This document shows, piece after piece, positions 22,020 through 31,987 of a stretch of DNA of 34,142 nt. The position numbers and the translations under genes are program-made. Source of the DNA: Bugula neritina (taxonomy: Eukaryota; Bryozoa; Gymnolaemata; Cheilostomatida; Bugulidae); the NCBI GenBank assembly GCA_964035545.1, contig CAXIUT010000269.1, forward strand, positions 1-34,142. Direction: 5' to 3'. The stretch's first letter is position 1. Each line of letters starts with the position of its first letter. Below the pieces are notes generated by a model. That model was given only the letters and a program-made list of their open reading frames with translations. It was not told the DNA's origin and did no database searches.

Positions 22020-23075
22020 TCAAGGATTATTCTTATCATTAGCATTACTGATTGGTATTTTTTATGGCGAAGCAGGAGGTGGATTCTCTTCAACTGAATG
22101 CTGCTGCTGAGTAACATTCATCTTCTATTGCTTCTTGCTCATCAAAGATGATGACTGATATCTTTTTCTTTGAGCACCCACCAATTGTGACACAATTTCA
22201 ATCTAACCCCTTAATTTTAGTATATTACCCTCAGTTTATTGTATTACTGTTTATTGCCTGTTCAAATTATTTACTATATTTTATAGTTCTTTCAACTTCA
22301 TAAGATAGTTTCGCTTGTAGACATGCTAGTACTTGCCAATGGCTTCTTTCTGTTTTTTTAACTCTTAATATCTTTAAAAATGGATTTCTTCAGCAATGTA
22401 GTTCTCCTGCTTTGAAAACTGCTACATACGCAAATCTACAGCTTTCTGCAATTATGCTCCCTTCTCCTTAAACCTCTAATTCTTACTATTTATGGTCTTC
22501 AAATGCTATTCATATTTTTTATTTTTCTTAAACTCTGTTCCCAACTTTTGCTCCTCAATCATCAATCGATCAAGCATTGAAGTATTATTAACCAAATCTC
22601 TTCCCTGCAATTCTGCATTCCTCTTGAGTTATCGATTATTTTTTATGACACTTTTTATTTTAGCCTGTAGCTGCTGTCCTTCAATATTTAAATCATCCAA
22701 AAAGTTAGGCTTAGATGATAATAACTTAATACGTTCTTCATGTCTTGCCAACTAATTGTTATAAGTATTCATTCTAGTTTCATTTGCTTTTTTTTCATCT
22801 TCAAGCAAAATCAAAGTCCCTTCCTGATCTTTTGATGTCTTGTTCTTTTAATTTTTACCCAAATTACTAAAAGCTTTCTTTTCCATATGGAAAAGCACCT
22901 CTTAGTTAAGCTATTTAAGACAGGCTCTTAATTTTTAATATTCTTTCCAAATTTGTCCTTCATTCAGCTCACTATAGTTGGCCAACTTGGTCATATGTTC
23001 ATAACGTTGTGTGTAGCTAAGTTGCGGATTGGCTATCGTAGGTAAAGAACCTCTTGATCCTCCTCGAACACTCAT
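22020..23075 (-). CDS. coiled-coil protein, 351 aa, intronless
   Basis: One frame from ATG 23075 to TGA 22022-22020. A Gly/Ser/Arg-rich start (MSVRGGSRGSLPTIANP) is followed by long charged helices with heptad spacing over most of the protein, and a Pro/Asn-rich tail. The style is that of axonemal or basal-body coiled-coil (CCDC/CFAP) proteins, but I cannot name the family. Tandem with the AIFM3-like gene and divergent from the LRR gene (113 bp between starts). Confidence 0.85.
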
Positions 23076-23188
23076 TACTTTATTTATATTTAAAGAAACT
23101 AAAGCAAGTTGCAAAAAGGAATAAAAAGAATCTTAATTATCAATCTATTTTGAAATATTGCTAAGAAAAAAATATATTTGATAATAAT

Positions 23189-23985
23189 ATGGGAGGTAGC
23201 GAATAAAGTAGAATAGAAGCAGGTCGAAGGCACTCACCAGAATATCTATCAAACAAAATAAAATAAAATCTCTCTTAGGAAGGACGACTTAAACTCTCAC
23301 ATCAAGCTAACATCTGGGAAATTTGTCAACATCTAGCTCTCAACTACTCCTAATGGCAAATCAAAGAAATCTACCTCGGTATATCGCCATCCATCAAGCA
23401 AATGATATGATTGCAGGAGAAGTAATATAAGAAATATCAAAAATCAATTTCTAAAAAGCAAAAACTCCTCTCAAAGTACTAGCTCTCAGTATTGATAAAA
23501 TAAAACAGATCATAACGATATTCAATGCGATAATTTGAAATATTTCAGAGGAGCATACTTCAATACCCTTCTCATGCTCTATCTAGGTACTTACTTTATA
23601 ATCTAGGTACTCCCATAGTTACATAGGTATCATTCTTACAAGTAGACCACAATAAAATAGCCAGCGATGGATGTTACTATATAAGCAAAACGGCTCTTAA
23701 ACGTCTGCAAACCCTTGACCTCTCTCACAACCTTATCAAAGATAATGCAGCTGCTCATCTTGCCAATAGTAACCTTCCATCTCTGCTTAATTTGATTATC
23801 TGTAGATTTTTACCAATTTAGCTAATAATCAGATGAGTTTTAAAGGAATTCGATAGTTTTCAAATGCTCAATGGCCTTCATTAGCTTTTCTTCAAGCTAA
23901 AGATAACTAATTCTAACCTACCAAATAAATGGAAAAGTTGGAATTTAGAACAGATATGAAAATGTTCAGACTCGAACTACAGTGA
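23189..23985 (+). CDS. leucine-rich repeat protein, 238 aa
   Basis: Introns 23379-23398, 23489-23508, 23587-23606 and 23802-23821, all 20 nt. Removing them yields RNase-inhibitor-type LRRs: 'LKVLALNHNDIQ', 'VSFLQVDHNKIASDG', 'LQTLDLSHNLIKDN' and 'LLNLIISNNQMSFKGI'. There is no signal peptide. Such short LRR proteins scaffold protein contacts, often in cilia, but the partner is unknown. The final 'MFRLELQ' precedes TGA 23983-23985. Convergent with the zinc-finger gene, 69 bp between stops. Confidence 0.85.
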
Positions 23986-24054
23986 TTTATATTCAACTAA
24001 AAAGAAATTACAAAAGTCAAATAAAAAGAAAATTTAATAATAAATTTTATCCTA

Positions 24055-25232
24055 TCACCAGTACTTATTGCTTGCATTCTTTGTGTTACTTTTATTGATC
24101 TCAGATGAAGGTTTGCTTCCTTTGCCTAGACCTCCAAATGGACCAGAATTACTTGGTTTTGGCTGTTCAAAAGTATTCTTTTTTGACAATCCAAATTCTT
24201 TCTCGACCTTAGCATTAACAGAACTATTAGATACTGGCTTAACAGAACTATTAGTTGCAAAATTAGGTTTAAGCGGGTTGCTTTTCGGTTGAACATAAGA
24301 ATTACTCACAGCTCCACTTCCAGTTCCAGCCACGTATTTATCTTGAATTTTACTACGTTGTATACCTCCAGGTTTATTCACTATAGTTGCACATTTAGGT
24401 ATATGCCTTTCAGCTACATCAGGTGCATACTTCCTTCCACAGTATTTACATTGAGTGTAATGGTCGTAGTTGGATGGAGGCGGAGGCGGCAAATCAGATA
24501 GTTTGCCTCCTTTTGCCTCAACAGCTTTTATCTTTCTCATCATCTTCATTGCTTGTTGAAGTTCTTCTGATTGAATTTTCCACTTAGCTTTCTTCTACAT
24601 CAAGTTCGGTTTGAATTTAGATGGCGATTCTATCTTTTTTTATACTTGAGGAGGCTTTTTGGCTTGAAGAGGGTCAGCCTTACAAACACGTTCATGTTTA
24701 GCGACTCTATCAGCAGCAAAAGTTCTTCTACACTTGCGGCAAGGCACAAGATTCCCTGTTTCTTCTTTTGCTCCTTCTTGGAAATTAAGGTTGTAACCGC
24801 CTTTTTTGGAAGCCACTACTGGTTCTTCCTAAACTGCATACTTGCCCATGGGTCCCTTATTAACCATAGGTTTGCGTATCATAGGATTAGTTTTACAAGC
24901 CTTTTGATGAGGTACTAAAGATGTTGGATTAAATTTGCGACCACAATATTAACATCCAACCAAGGCCTCCTCAACATATGAATCATATGAATTTGAGTTG
25001 AATTTGTTGATATCATTTTTAGTGATACTATTATTGGACAATAGAGAGGACATACCTTGAGGAGGTTGAGGACAGGGTCTTCTTTATTTAGGAGGTTTCA
25101 AGTTTTCCGTATTTTCCCATTTTTTCTAGCAAGCCTTCAAATGGATAGCCAAGCTCTTGGTTCCAAACCTGTCTCATAACATACTTACTCTCTTCCACAG
25201 ATATAGCATACTAAGGCAACAGGCCGATTCAT
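24055..25232 (-). CDS. four-finger C2HC zinc-finger protein (ZC2HC1-like), 385 aa
   Basis: One 20-nt intron (25188-25169) lies inside the first finger. Four C2HC fingers follow the pattern C-x2-C-x12-H-x3-4-C: 'CYICGREF', 'CEYCGRKFNPTSL', 'CRKCRRTFAADRV' and 'CKYCGRKYAPDVAERH'. Linkers contain PPP runs (LPPPPPSNYDHY) and Ser/Asn/Pro-rich tails ending 'SNKYW'. This is the zf-C2HC_2 / ZC2HC1 family, common in ciliated and flagellated cells; molecular role unknown. Its ATG is only 66 bp from the second internal telomere tract. Confidence 0.92.
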
Positions 25233-25298
25233 TATTATAGAATTAATTCTAAATCATTTTGAATGTTCATACACAAAATTAATAATCTAGACTCTCCC

Positions 25299-25374
25299 GG
25301 GGTTGGGGTTGGGGTTGGGGTTGGGGTTGGGGTTGGGGTTGGGGGTTGGGGTTGGGGTTGGGGTTGGGGTTGGG
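25299..25374 (+). repeat. internal telomere tract 2, (GGGGTT)n
   Basis: About 12 units, G-rich strand on top, with one GGGGGTT and a final GGGT variant. It follows 'actctccc' without a shared junction motif with the other tracts. Confidence 0.97.
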
Positions 25375-25375
25375 T

Positions 25376-26542
25376 ATATCTCGTAGAAGTGATTTCTCTT
25401 TACCGCCACTTCTAGATCTATCGGTAGCTATCACACTATTAAGAGAGCAGTTTTCAGCTAAGAGATAGTACTCTTATAAGTATGGATTGCCAATATTGAT
25501 GAAAGTATAAGCTATAGGCAAGGAAAAAGCTTTAGTATCTGCTCATATATCAACAAAGCGCGCGTAAGATCAAAACATAATTCTGGTTTTTTTGAATAAT
25601 ATTGAAATACATACAATAAACCGCTCTCAAAACACAATCATCAAATGCAATGTCTATAAAATACCTTCCTAAATCATACATTCCACGGTTCTAACCGATC
25701 GTTTCTGCTTTGCCATGTACAACTTCAAAACTGCTGAAATATCTTTTGACACCTTTAAATTAGTAACCCATCAGTCTAGATATAAATATAAATCTTTGGA
25801 AACAGAATCACCCAGAAAATAATATGAACTCAGCAAGTAAGAACTGATAAGACTCTATCAAAACTAATCCCAAAAACTATGGCAAAGAACAGATGGAATT
25901 CTAGTCCTAAACTAGACAATAATATCAGACGAATTCAGCGAAAGACTAAACATCTCAAAAAGTTACTAATAATACATGCATCTCTAACAAAAATAACACA
26001 ACCCAATAAAATACGAACTATCAGTCTGCCAAGACTACCTAATCGGCTGCGACAACATAAAAGAGACCTATCCCAGCAACTACTACATTCTCAGATCAAA
26101 AAATACAAATTGGAGTCAAAAGTCTGCTAGAAAACAAACCATAAATCAACCAATATTGGTCTCACTACTATTACTATCAATTGACTCTGAGCGGCAACAA
26201 AATAAAATCAAATAAAAAAATAAACAAATCAGCTCTCTAATCAACGTTAAATCCGATAGAATCATGATAGCTTACTATGATTTCAAAATGAAGGAGATTG
26301 TTGTTTGTTGGATTGTAGTGGATCTGCAGAAAAGAAAGGTATTGCCTGCTATATAGAATAGAAATTGTTAGCAAAGTGATTTGGTTAAATATTAGTCTAT
26401 GATAAAGAAGATAGCTACGATTCGGAATGTTAAACATATGGTTGTTGAGATCAAATGGATTGGGTTGACTGCCTTTTTGGCGTTAGAAGAGTAAGGGCAT
26501 GTTAGATACTATTAGTTTGATAGAAGTATTGTTAGGAGTTGA
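25376..26542 (+). CDS. unknown protein, open to telomere tract, possibly 5'-truncated
   Basis: A frame open from the end of the tract to TGA 26540-26542. The first ATG is at 25499 (347 codons from there); 41 further codons upstream read as protein (RRSDFSLPPLLDLSVAITLL) with coding-like composition, so the gene may have lost its start. Pieces are IGKEKALVSAHIST, FDTFKLVTHQSRYKY, NVKSDRIMIAYYDF and VEIKWIGLTAFLALEE. It alternates strand- and helix-like segments, and I cannot name a family. No intron needed. Confidence 0.65.
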
Positions 26543-26743
26543 TTTTTAAGATTTATATGGTTTTTTGGATTTATCTATATTTTTGTATTATATTTTAATT
26601 TATTTATATTTTGATAGTTTTCTTGAAATTAACTTATTTATTAAGATTTATCATTGATATCTTATTTACTTCATGATAATATATCTATTTTAGTTATTAC
26701 TTTTGAATTTTGTATTTAAAATCTTGTTGATTATAATATTTGA

Positions 26744-27778
26744 ATGCAAGAAGCTTTACTAAGAGAGTAAAACTACCAACTAAAAAACGAAATAACAGAT
26801 CTAAAAAATGCATTCGATCTGAATCGAGACATCTTGAAGATCCTTTCAACTTACAACCCAAAAAACGATTCACAATTCTATCTACTAATGCAAATCATAA
26901 CAAGATTAACAACAGTCAACAACCAAGCAATGATCAATGGCATAGAACTAATCACAATAAAAAACTAACTCAAACAAGAAGTACTCATTTTAATTATCAA
27001 AGAATAGTAAATATTAGATGCAAATTTAACAACTAGAAAATCGTTTGAATAATTAGATATAAATCAATAAAGTCAACAGTATGCCTAACTAATCAAAAAT
27101 ATTAATGCAGTAACAATTCAATTCATTGAATAAATAACTCATGGCAGCAAATTAGTAAAGAATCATCAAATAGCAATAAATACAATTTTGGAAACATAAA
27201 TATTAAGTATTTTTTTATGATATTTTCAGAGATAAAAATAAAATGGGAGAAATGATAATTAAATCAAAGAAAAATCAATCAATAATCATCATCAGTAGAA
27301 AATATAACAAATTGAAAGATAATAAAAAATAAGTAGAAAATATAAATCCAATCATACCTTCCTTGCTGATCTGCTTAATAAACAACTTGCTAAATAAAAC
27401 AAAATTCTAAAAAAACATATATAATAGCTATAAAATCGACTACTTCTATTCATCAGAGCCTTCAAACTAGAAGATTAAGCCATGAATAATGGATAAGATA
27501 TCAGATAAAGCAAAGTACCATGGTTCGATACCTAAAGATAATAGATAAGACTCCTCAAATATGCATTAAATGATATACAAGTATAAAGAAAAGAATAAGA
27601 ATATATTCTAACTATTACTCAAAGATTCAAATAGAAAGACATGATTAGTCAGTAAAACAAAAAAAGAAGTTCATCATGGCCTAAACATACCAGTAAATAA
27701 GAACCAGATAAAACCAATAAAGAACTTCCACATAAAATATTAAACAGAATCGAATAAAGATAAGAAAGATAATACTGA
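26744..27778 (+). CDS. coiled-coil protein, ~330 aa
   Basis: ATG at 26744, TGA at 27776-27778. Without splicing the frame stops at TGA 27218-27220. Removing 27155-27173 (19 nt) and 27207-27229 (23 nt) joins two Asn/Gln/Lys/Glu-rich halves in one frame. The N-terminus (ALLREENYQLKNEITDLKN) is a strong coiled coil. The C-terminal half is basic and helical (FLADLLNKQLAKEN, TERFKEKDMISE). No family recognised. The 49 bp before the convergent Pex13-like stop shows the compactness here. Confidence 0.6.
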
Positions 27779-27827
27779 TTTTCATATAAAACAAATACTT
27801 CTATTCAATAATAAAAGGAAATAGATA

Positions 27828-28542
27828 TCACAGATTAGCACCTTATTATTGCTACTGCTATAAACGATAAACATCTGGTCCTGACTCATCTTCAACTTAG
27901 ATTTATCTATCTTTCAACTCCTTCAATTCATTTAGCATTTATTCGTGCTTTCTATCTGCTTCTCGCCTGATTTCTCTTTTAAATTTCAATCCCACGATCA
28001 GCAAAATTCCAGCAAATACTCTGAAAGTAGTCAATATCAGGTATTTTAGAGTTTTACCTCTTTTTTATGGGGATAGCATCTTAGCCACCCTTTCTGTCGG
28101 TAGTTTGCCCTCGATATACTTTGCTATTGATTCAGTTGTCTCTTTCATAAAAGTAAAAAGCTTCTTCATTAGTTCAGAAGTCGTCATGCAGAAGTTAGCA
28201 AGAGCTATAAATGCAAAACCCAACTCAAGTATAGATTTAAGACCGTTCATCATTTTGAACCATTCCTCAACCACCTTTTTATCTACATAACAACAACGAT
28301 ACCTTTCTTTTATTCTTTTTTCTTTTATGGATCTATTGGATCTTTCCCATCTTCGCCTTCTCTGCTCAATCCTACATCAACTATTTAATACCTGCCAACC
28401 CTCTTCGCCCTTCCAAACTTCCATACCCGCCACTCAATCCGCCTAAACCTCCTCCTAGACCTCCTCCTAATCCTCCATAACTTCCATAGCTACTACCATA
28501 GCTACCTAATCCACTATACCCTCCACCCATTCCTCCATACAT
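27828..28542 (-). CDS. Pex13-like membrane protein without SH3, 224 aa
   Basis: Introns 28391-28372 and 28302-28283, both 20 nt. The N-terminus is Gly/Tyr/Ser-rich (MYGGMGGGYSGLGSYGSSYG), like the YG-rich N-termini of Pex13. A conserved-looking helix (VVEEWFKMMNGLKSILELGF) with a hydrophobic stretch follows, then a second membrane segment (TTFRVFAGILLIVGL) and a charged tail. Pex13 is the peroxisomal docking protein; its SH3 domain is absent here, as in some protists. Identification rests on architecture, so moderate. It starts 19 bp after the stop of the gene upstream on the same strand. Confidence 0.55.
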
Positions 28543-28561
28543 CTTTATATAATTACTACAA

Positions 28562-29588
28562 TCAATAATCAGTATAGAAATCATTAACCTCATTGAAATC
28601 CTGCTTAATTTGCCAAGCTTCAATAGGTGGAGGCTACTTTGCCCTTACCCCAGCCCTCTGCTTGAATATTACTCCCTTAGGATCATTATTAACTTTATTA
28701 ATAGTAGTTATTTTCGAGATATTTGTGGTATTTCGTTTGAGTATTCGATTACAAACCGTATTTTGACTTTTGAAACAATTATTTCTACTACAATTCTGAC
28801 TCTATCGATTCTAATTAGATTGATATTTGATTTGTATTCCATTGAAAGGCGAAAATACATTTTTAAAACTGTATGTTACAGAATCAACAGGCATATAAGT
28901 TATCGGTAATGTCTTGTATTTCTATTATTAGATTGGTCTTTCAGAATTACCCTTCTTTTATTTGTTTTTACTATTAATTTATTATTCTATTAGAGATGTC
29001 GGTTGAGGTGTCTTGTTTTTTCTTAAATTAACCATCTTATATTTTTATTTATTTATCTTCAATTCCAACTCTTTTCGATTCCCTGATATTTCTAGCTATA
29101 TTTCTTTATTTTTGATCGAATCGAACATAGAATAATCAATCAAATTAGTACTCCTACCTAAATTTTTACTTTGTTTTTGATTAATAACAAAACCTTAAAA
29201 ACTATTATCTTTATTTTTCGCAACTTTCTCTTTATTTAGCATATATCTATACTAAAACTTCTTTTTATTCTAATTCTACCAAATCTACCTCAACACCTTC
29301 TTCTCTTTCTTCTATAATTTACTACTATATCGAACTTACTACTCCTAACAACCGACATCTATCGACTGGTTAAATAATTTTCTATAACTTTGATTTCTTC
29401 ATAGATTTTGATATATTGATGCGATTTGATTGCTAGATAAACCCATTTTTTCTACCTTATTTACGATTCTCATTTATAAATTCTTTGAAATGCTACTGAA
29501 TTGTAAGGGTTCGACTTCTTTTCTGTGAACTTAGAGTTTATATCTATTTATCTTGCTAATTATGAATACTAGTTTCAGTACGATACAT
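28562..29588 (-). CDS. unknown polar protein, ~336 aa
   Basis: ATG at 29588, 88 bp from the third telomere tract; TGA 28564-28562. One short intron near 29160 (16 or 19 nt; two AG acceptors give the same frame) joins two exons rich in Lys, Asn, Gln and Glu. Pieces are EREEGVEVDLVELE, SMFDSIKNKEIELEI, VFSPFNGIQIKY and, near the end, KEPPPIEAWEIKQDF. The last resembles the PPPxPW element of Pex13 N-termini. A 46-nt GT...AG from about 28587 to 28543 could fuse this gene to the Pex13-like frame. Confidence 0.6.
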
Positions 29589-29676
29589 CTCTTTACACTG
29601 AAATATTATCAAATCCAAAATAATATATATAATAGCTAATAATTTTAGATGACAGATGATCGACAAATATCAACCA

Positions 29677-29760
29677 GGGGTTGGGGTGGGGTTGGGGTTG
29701 GGGTTGGGGTTGGGGTTGGGGTTGGGGTTGGGGTTGGGTTGGGTTGGGTTGGGGTTGGGT
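29677..29760 (+). repeat. internal telomere tract 3, (GGGGTT)n with variants
   Basis: About 14 units, G-rich strand on top. It contains one GGGGT and a cluster of GGGTT units near its right end, then a final GGGT, so it is less regular than the others. Confidence 0.96.
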
Positions 29761-29883
29761 ATTCGTTTAGAATGTTAACAAATATATAAAAATAAATCGA
29801 TAATGTCTCGGTGATATCGATATCTACCATTCTGTCAAATTAACCAAGAATAATATTGTATCATTATTGATCAATTAAAATCG

Positions 29884-30712
29884 ATGTTTGTGAGGTTTTA
29901 GAATAGGATTTGCAAAGATGGGATTAGTAGGAATAGATAGGTTTATAAAAATTGTCAAGAATATCTTAGAGAATATTATAGTAGTCATTATGTGGATCAT
30001 AATGAGAGCAATATTATGAAATAAACTAGAAATAAGTATATCTATGCTGATAGACTAGATAATAGAAAAAGTTTATTAACAACTACTATTACTATAAAAA
30101 AGAAATAGAAAACAATTGGTTGTTCAAAAAGACCTTTTTCATCAAAAAGTTCAAAAGATTAAATCCTAAATAAAATGGCACTAGCTTATAATGCTTTTAA
30201 TTCTAATATAGGCCAACTCTTTAAAATAAAAACTATTTAAGCCTATGTAAATTAGCCATAAAATCCATAAAAATCAAGAAAAGATAGTCAAAATAAAAAA
30301 TAAAGAAAAATATTAAAAAATAACCAAAGAGTCATCCTCAGATAAGAACTACTAAGAACTAAAAAAAAATATATGCAATCATTCATAAACACCTCATAAA
30401 ATATAGTAAACATCGTCAAATATCAATAGAAATGGAACTTTCTTCTAAGCTAGATAACTCAAAACACTTCCTTAAATAACAGACATAAATAATGCACCTG
30501 TTATCAATGGCACAAGCTTCACTTCAAAAAGAATTACTTCTCTAAGATGTCCTCATGATAAGGAATCAACCGCATCGCAACCATTTCATAATATGAGATA
30601 AATTAATAAAAATAAAATATAAACAAGATTGAATATAGTAAATCGAGTTTTAGGTATAAATATGATCCAGACTCAAGGATACGTCCCACGTCGTAAAAAG
30701 ATATTCGAATGA
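29884..30712 (+). CDS. unknown basic protein, 269 aa
   Basis: ATG at 29884, TGA at 30710-30712. A 19-nt intron (30287-30305, GTCAAAATAAAAAATAAAG) converts two frames into one of exactly 270 codons. The product is Lys/Asn/Ser-rich and basic, with a Cys/His-containing start (NRICKDGISRN... CEEYLREYYSSHYVDH) and a C-terminus ending in GYVPRRKKIFE. No family recognised. It begins 123 bp after the third telomere tract. Confidence 0.6.
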
Positions 30713-30836
30713 ATAGCAAAACAACCTCTTTAAAACCCTTTTGATTTTTTAATATATTTAATCAATAATAGTATATAGATATTGAAGTATTCGAATAGAT
30801 CTAATTTTATATTTTATTGATAGCAAGTTACATTTT

Positions 30837-31709
30837 ATGTCGATGAACAACGATGCCATCTACGCCTGGTATTTCATATTTTAAGTAGGATCATAGCCCA
30901 CGGACAAAACTATCCAGGAAAACACCTCGCCTCGCAACCCAGAACCAACCCGTCAGTCAAACCCCTAGACCCCAAGTCACAATTCCATCTAGTCATCAGA
31001 TCTCTAGGATAATATATAAAAGAAAATATCGTAGGAGGCAGAGGAGTCAACTACAGAAATATGGGAGCATTTGCCTTCGAAGTGATACCGATATCGTCAA
31101 ACCAGCACAACATTCCAACTTCGACATCACCAAAGAACTCTCCAACCAAAGAGAAGAAAGACTCCACAACCATAGAATCCGACCATGTTTCGTTCCAGAC
31201 AAAAAGCTCCATGAATGTTGCTGAGATACCCAGGTAAATAAGAAATGACAAAACCTAAAAGTCAACACTCCATCTACCAGAAAGGTTTCAACATGATCTA
31301 CTGCAACCCCGTCCCCATCGCCGCTTCATGCGAACTAGACAAAGACGTCGCCGAATCAATTCTCAACGTGTTTGCAAGAGGAGTTTGCGATTTGACTGAA
31401 TTAGGCAAAAACATGGACATTAGCATCGGGCCCTGCCACATCCAAATCAACAACAGAAATATGAAATACAACTATACCAACAACTTCGCGAACTAACTCA
31501 ATAATACCGAGTATTAGAAGAATTTAAAGAAATCGCTTAAGGAGACCAAACAGTTTTGGGGGTAAAGTCATGACTAGAAATGGAATAAGAGCAACCTCAG
31601 CCATATGATTAGTAAACCAGAATGCTAGAAGACCAACCAACTCTATTAGAAAGGATTGTCTCTCAAAATCATGAGTCTTGATCTCAACACCACTGAAAAG
31701 AAAAAATGA
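30837..31709 (+). CDS. HU-domain protein, CCDC81-like, ~284 aa
   Basis: A 20-nt intron (30869-30888) lies in the first exon region. 'GGRGVNYRNMGAFAFEV' followed by 'DTDIVKPAQHSNFDITKEL' is the eukaryotic HU (IHF/HU fold) domain of CCDC81-type proteins, and 'RYPGKEEMTKPKSQHSIYQKGF' is a highly conserved second block. The C-terminus (LYEKGLSLKIMSLDLNTTEKK) also fits. CCDC81 proteins are associated with centrosomes or basal bodies. Two 1-nt frame breaks are required, at about 31084 (EV/DTD) and 31218 (EC/LLRYPGK); adding two bases gives exactly 285 codons. No intron explains them without losing conserved residues, so missing bases are likeliest. Confidence 0.85.
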
Positions 31710-31987
31710 TTATCAGCATCTATACATCTACATCTTCATTATCAAATGTTAACACACTATCTATTTCAATCATTGTTTACAAATTCGAATAATAGATAGA
31801 TAAATCATTGGATCATCACTCTCTCTTGCTATCTGTATTTATTGCCCCCCTCCATAAAATCTTATAGGTCGTTTTCCAAAGATATAGAATGCTCATGTTC
31901 TTTATCTCGCCTTAGCCCTCCATCCAACCGTTATCTTTCTTTCTCTAGCCCAACCGACTCTACTTGATTCGTCTCCTTGCCTTCACC

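Noticed and set aside
29645-29830. Minus-strand ORF encoding a Thr-Pro repeat
   Set aside because: It translates the telomere tract itself (CCCCAA read as PTPTP); no gene evidence.
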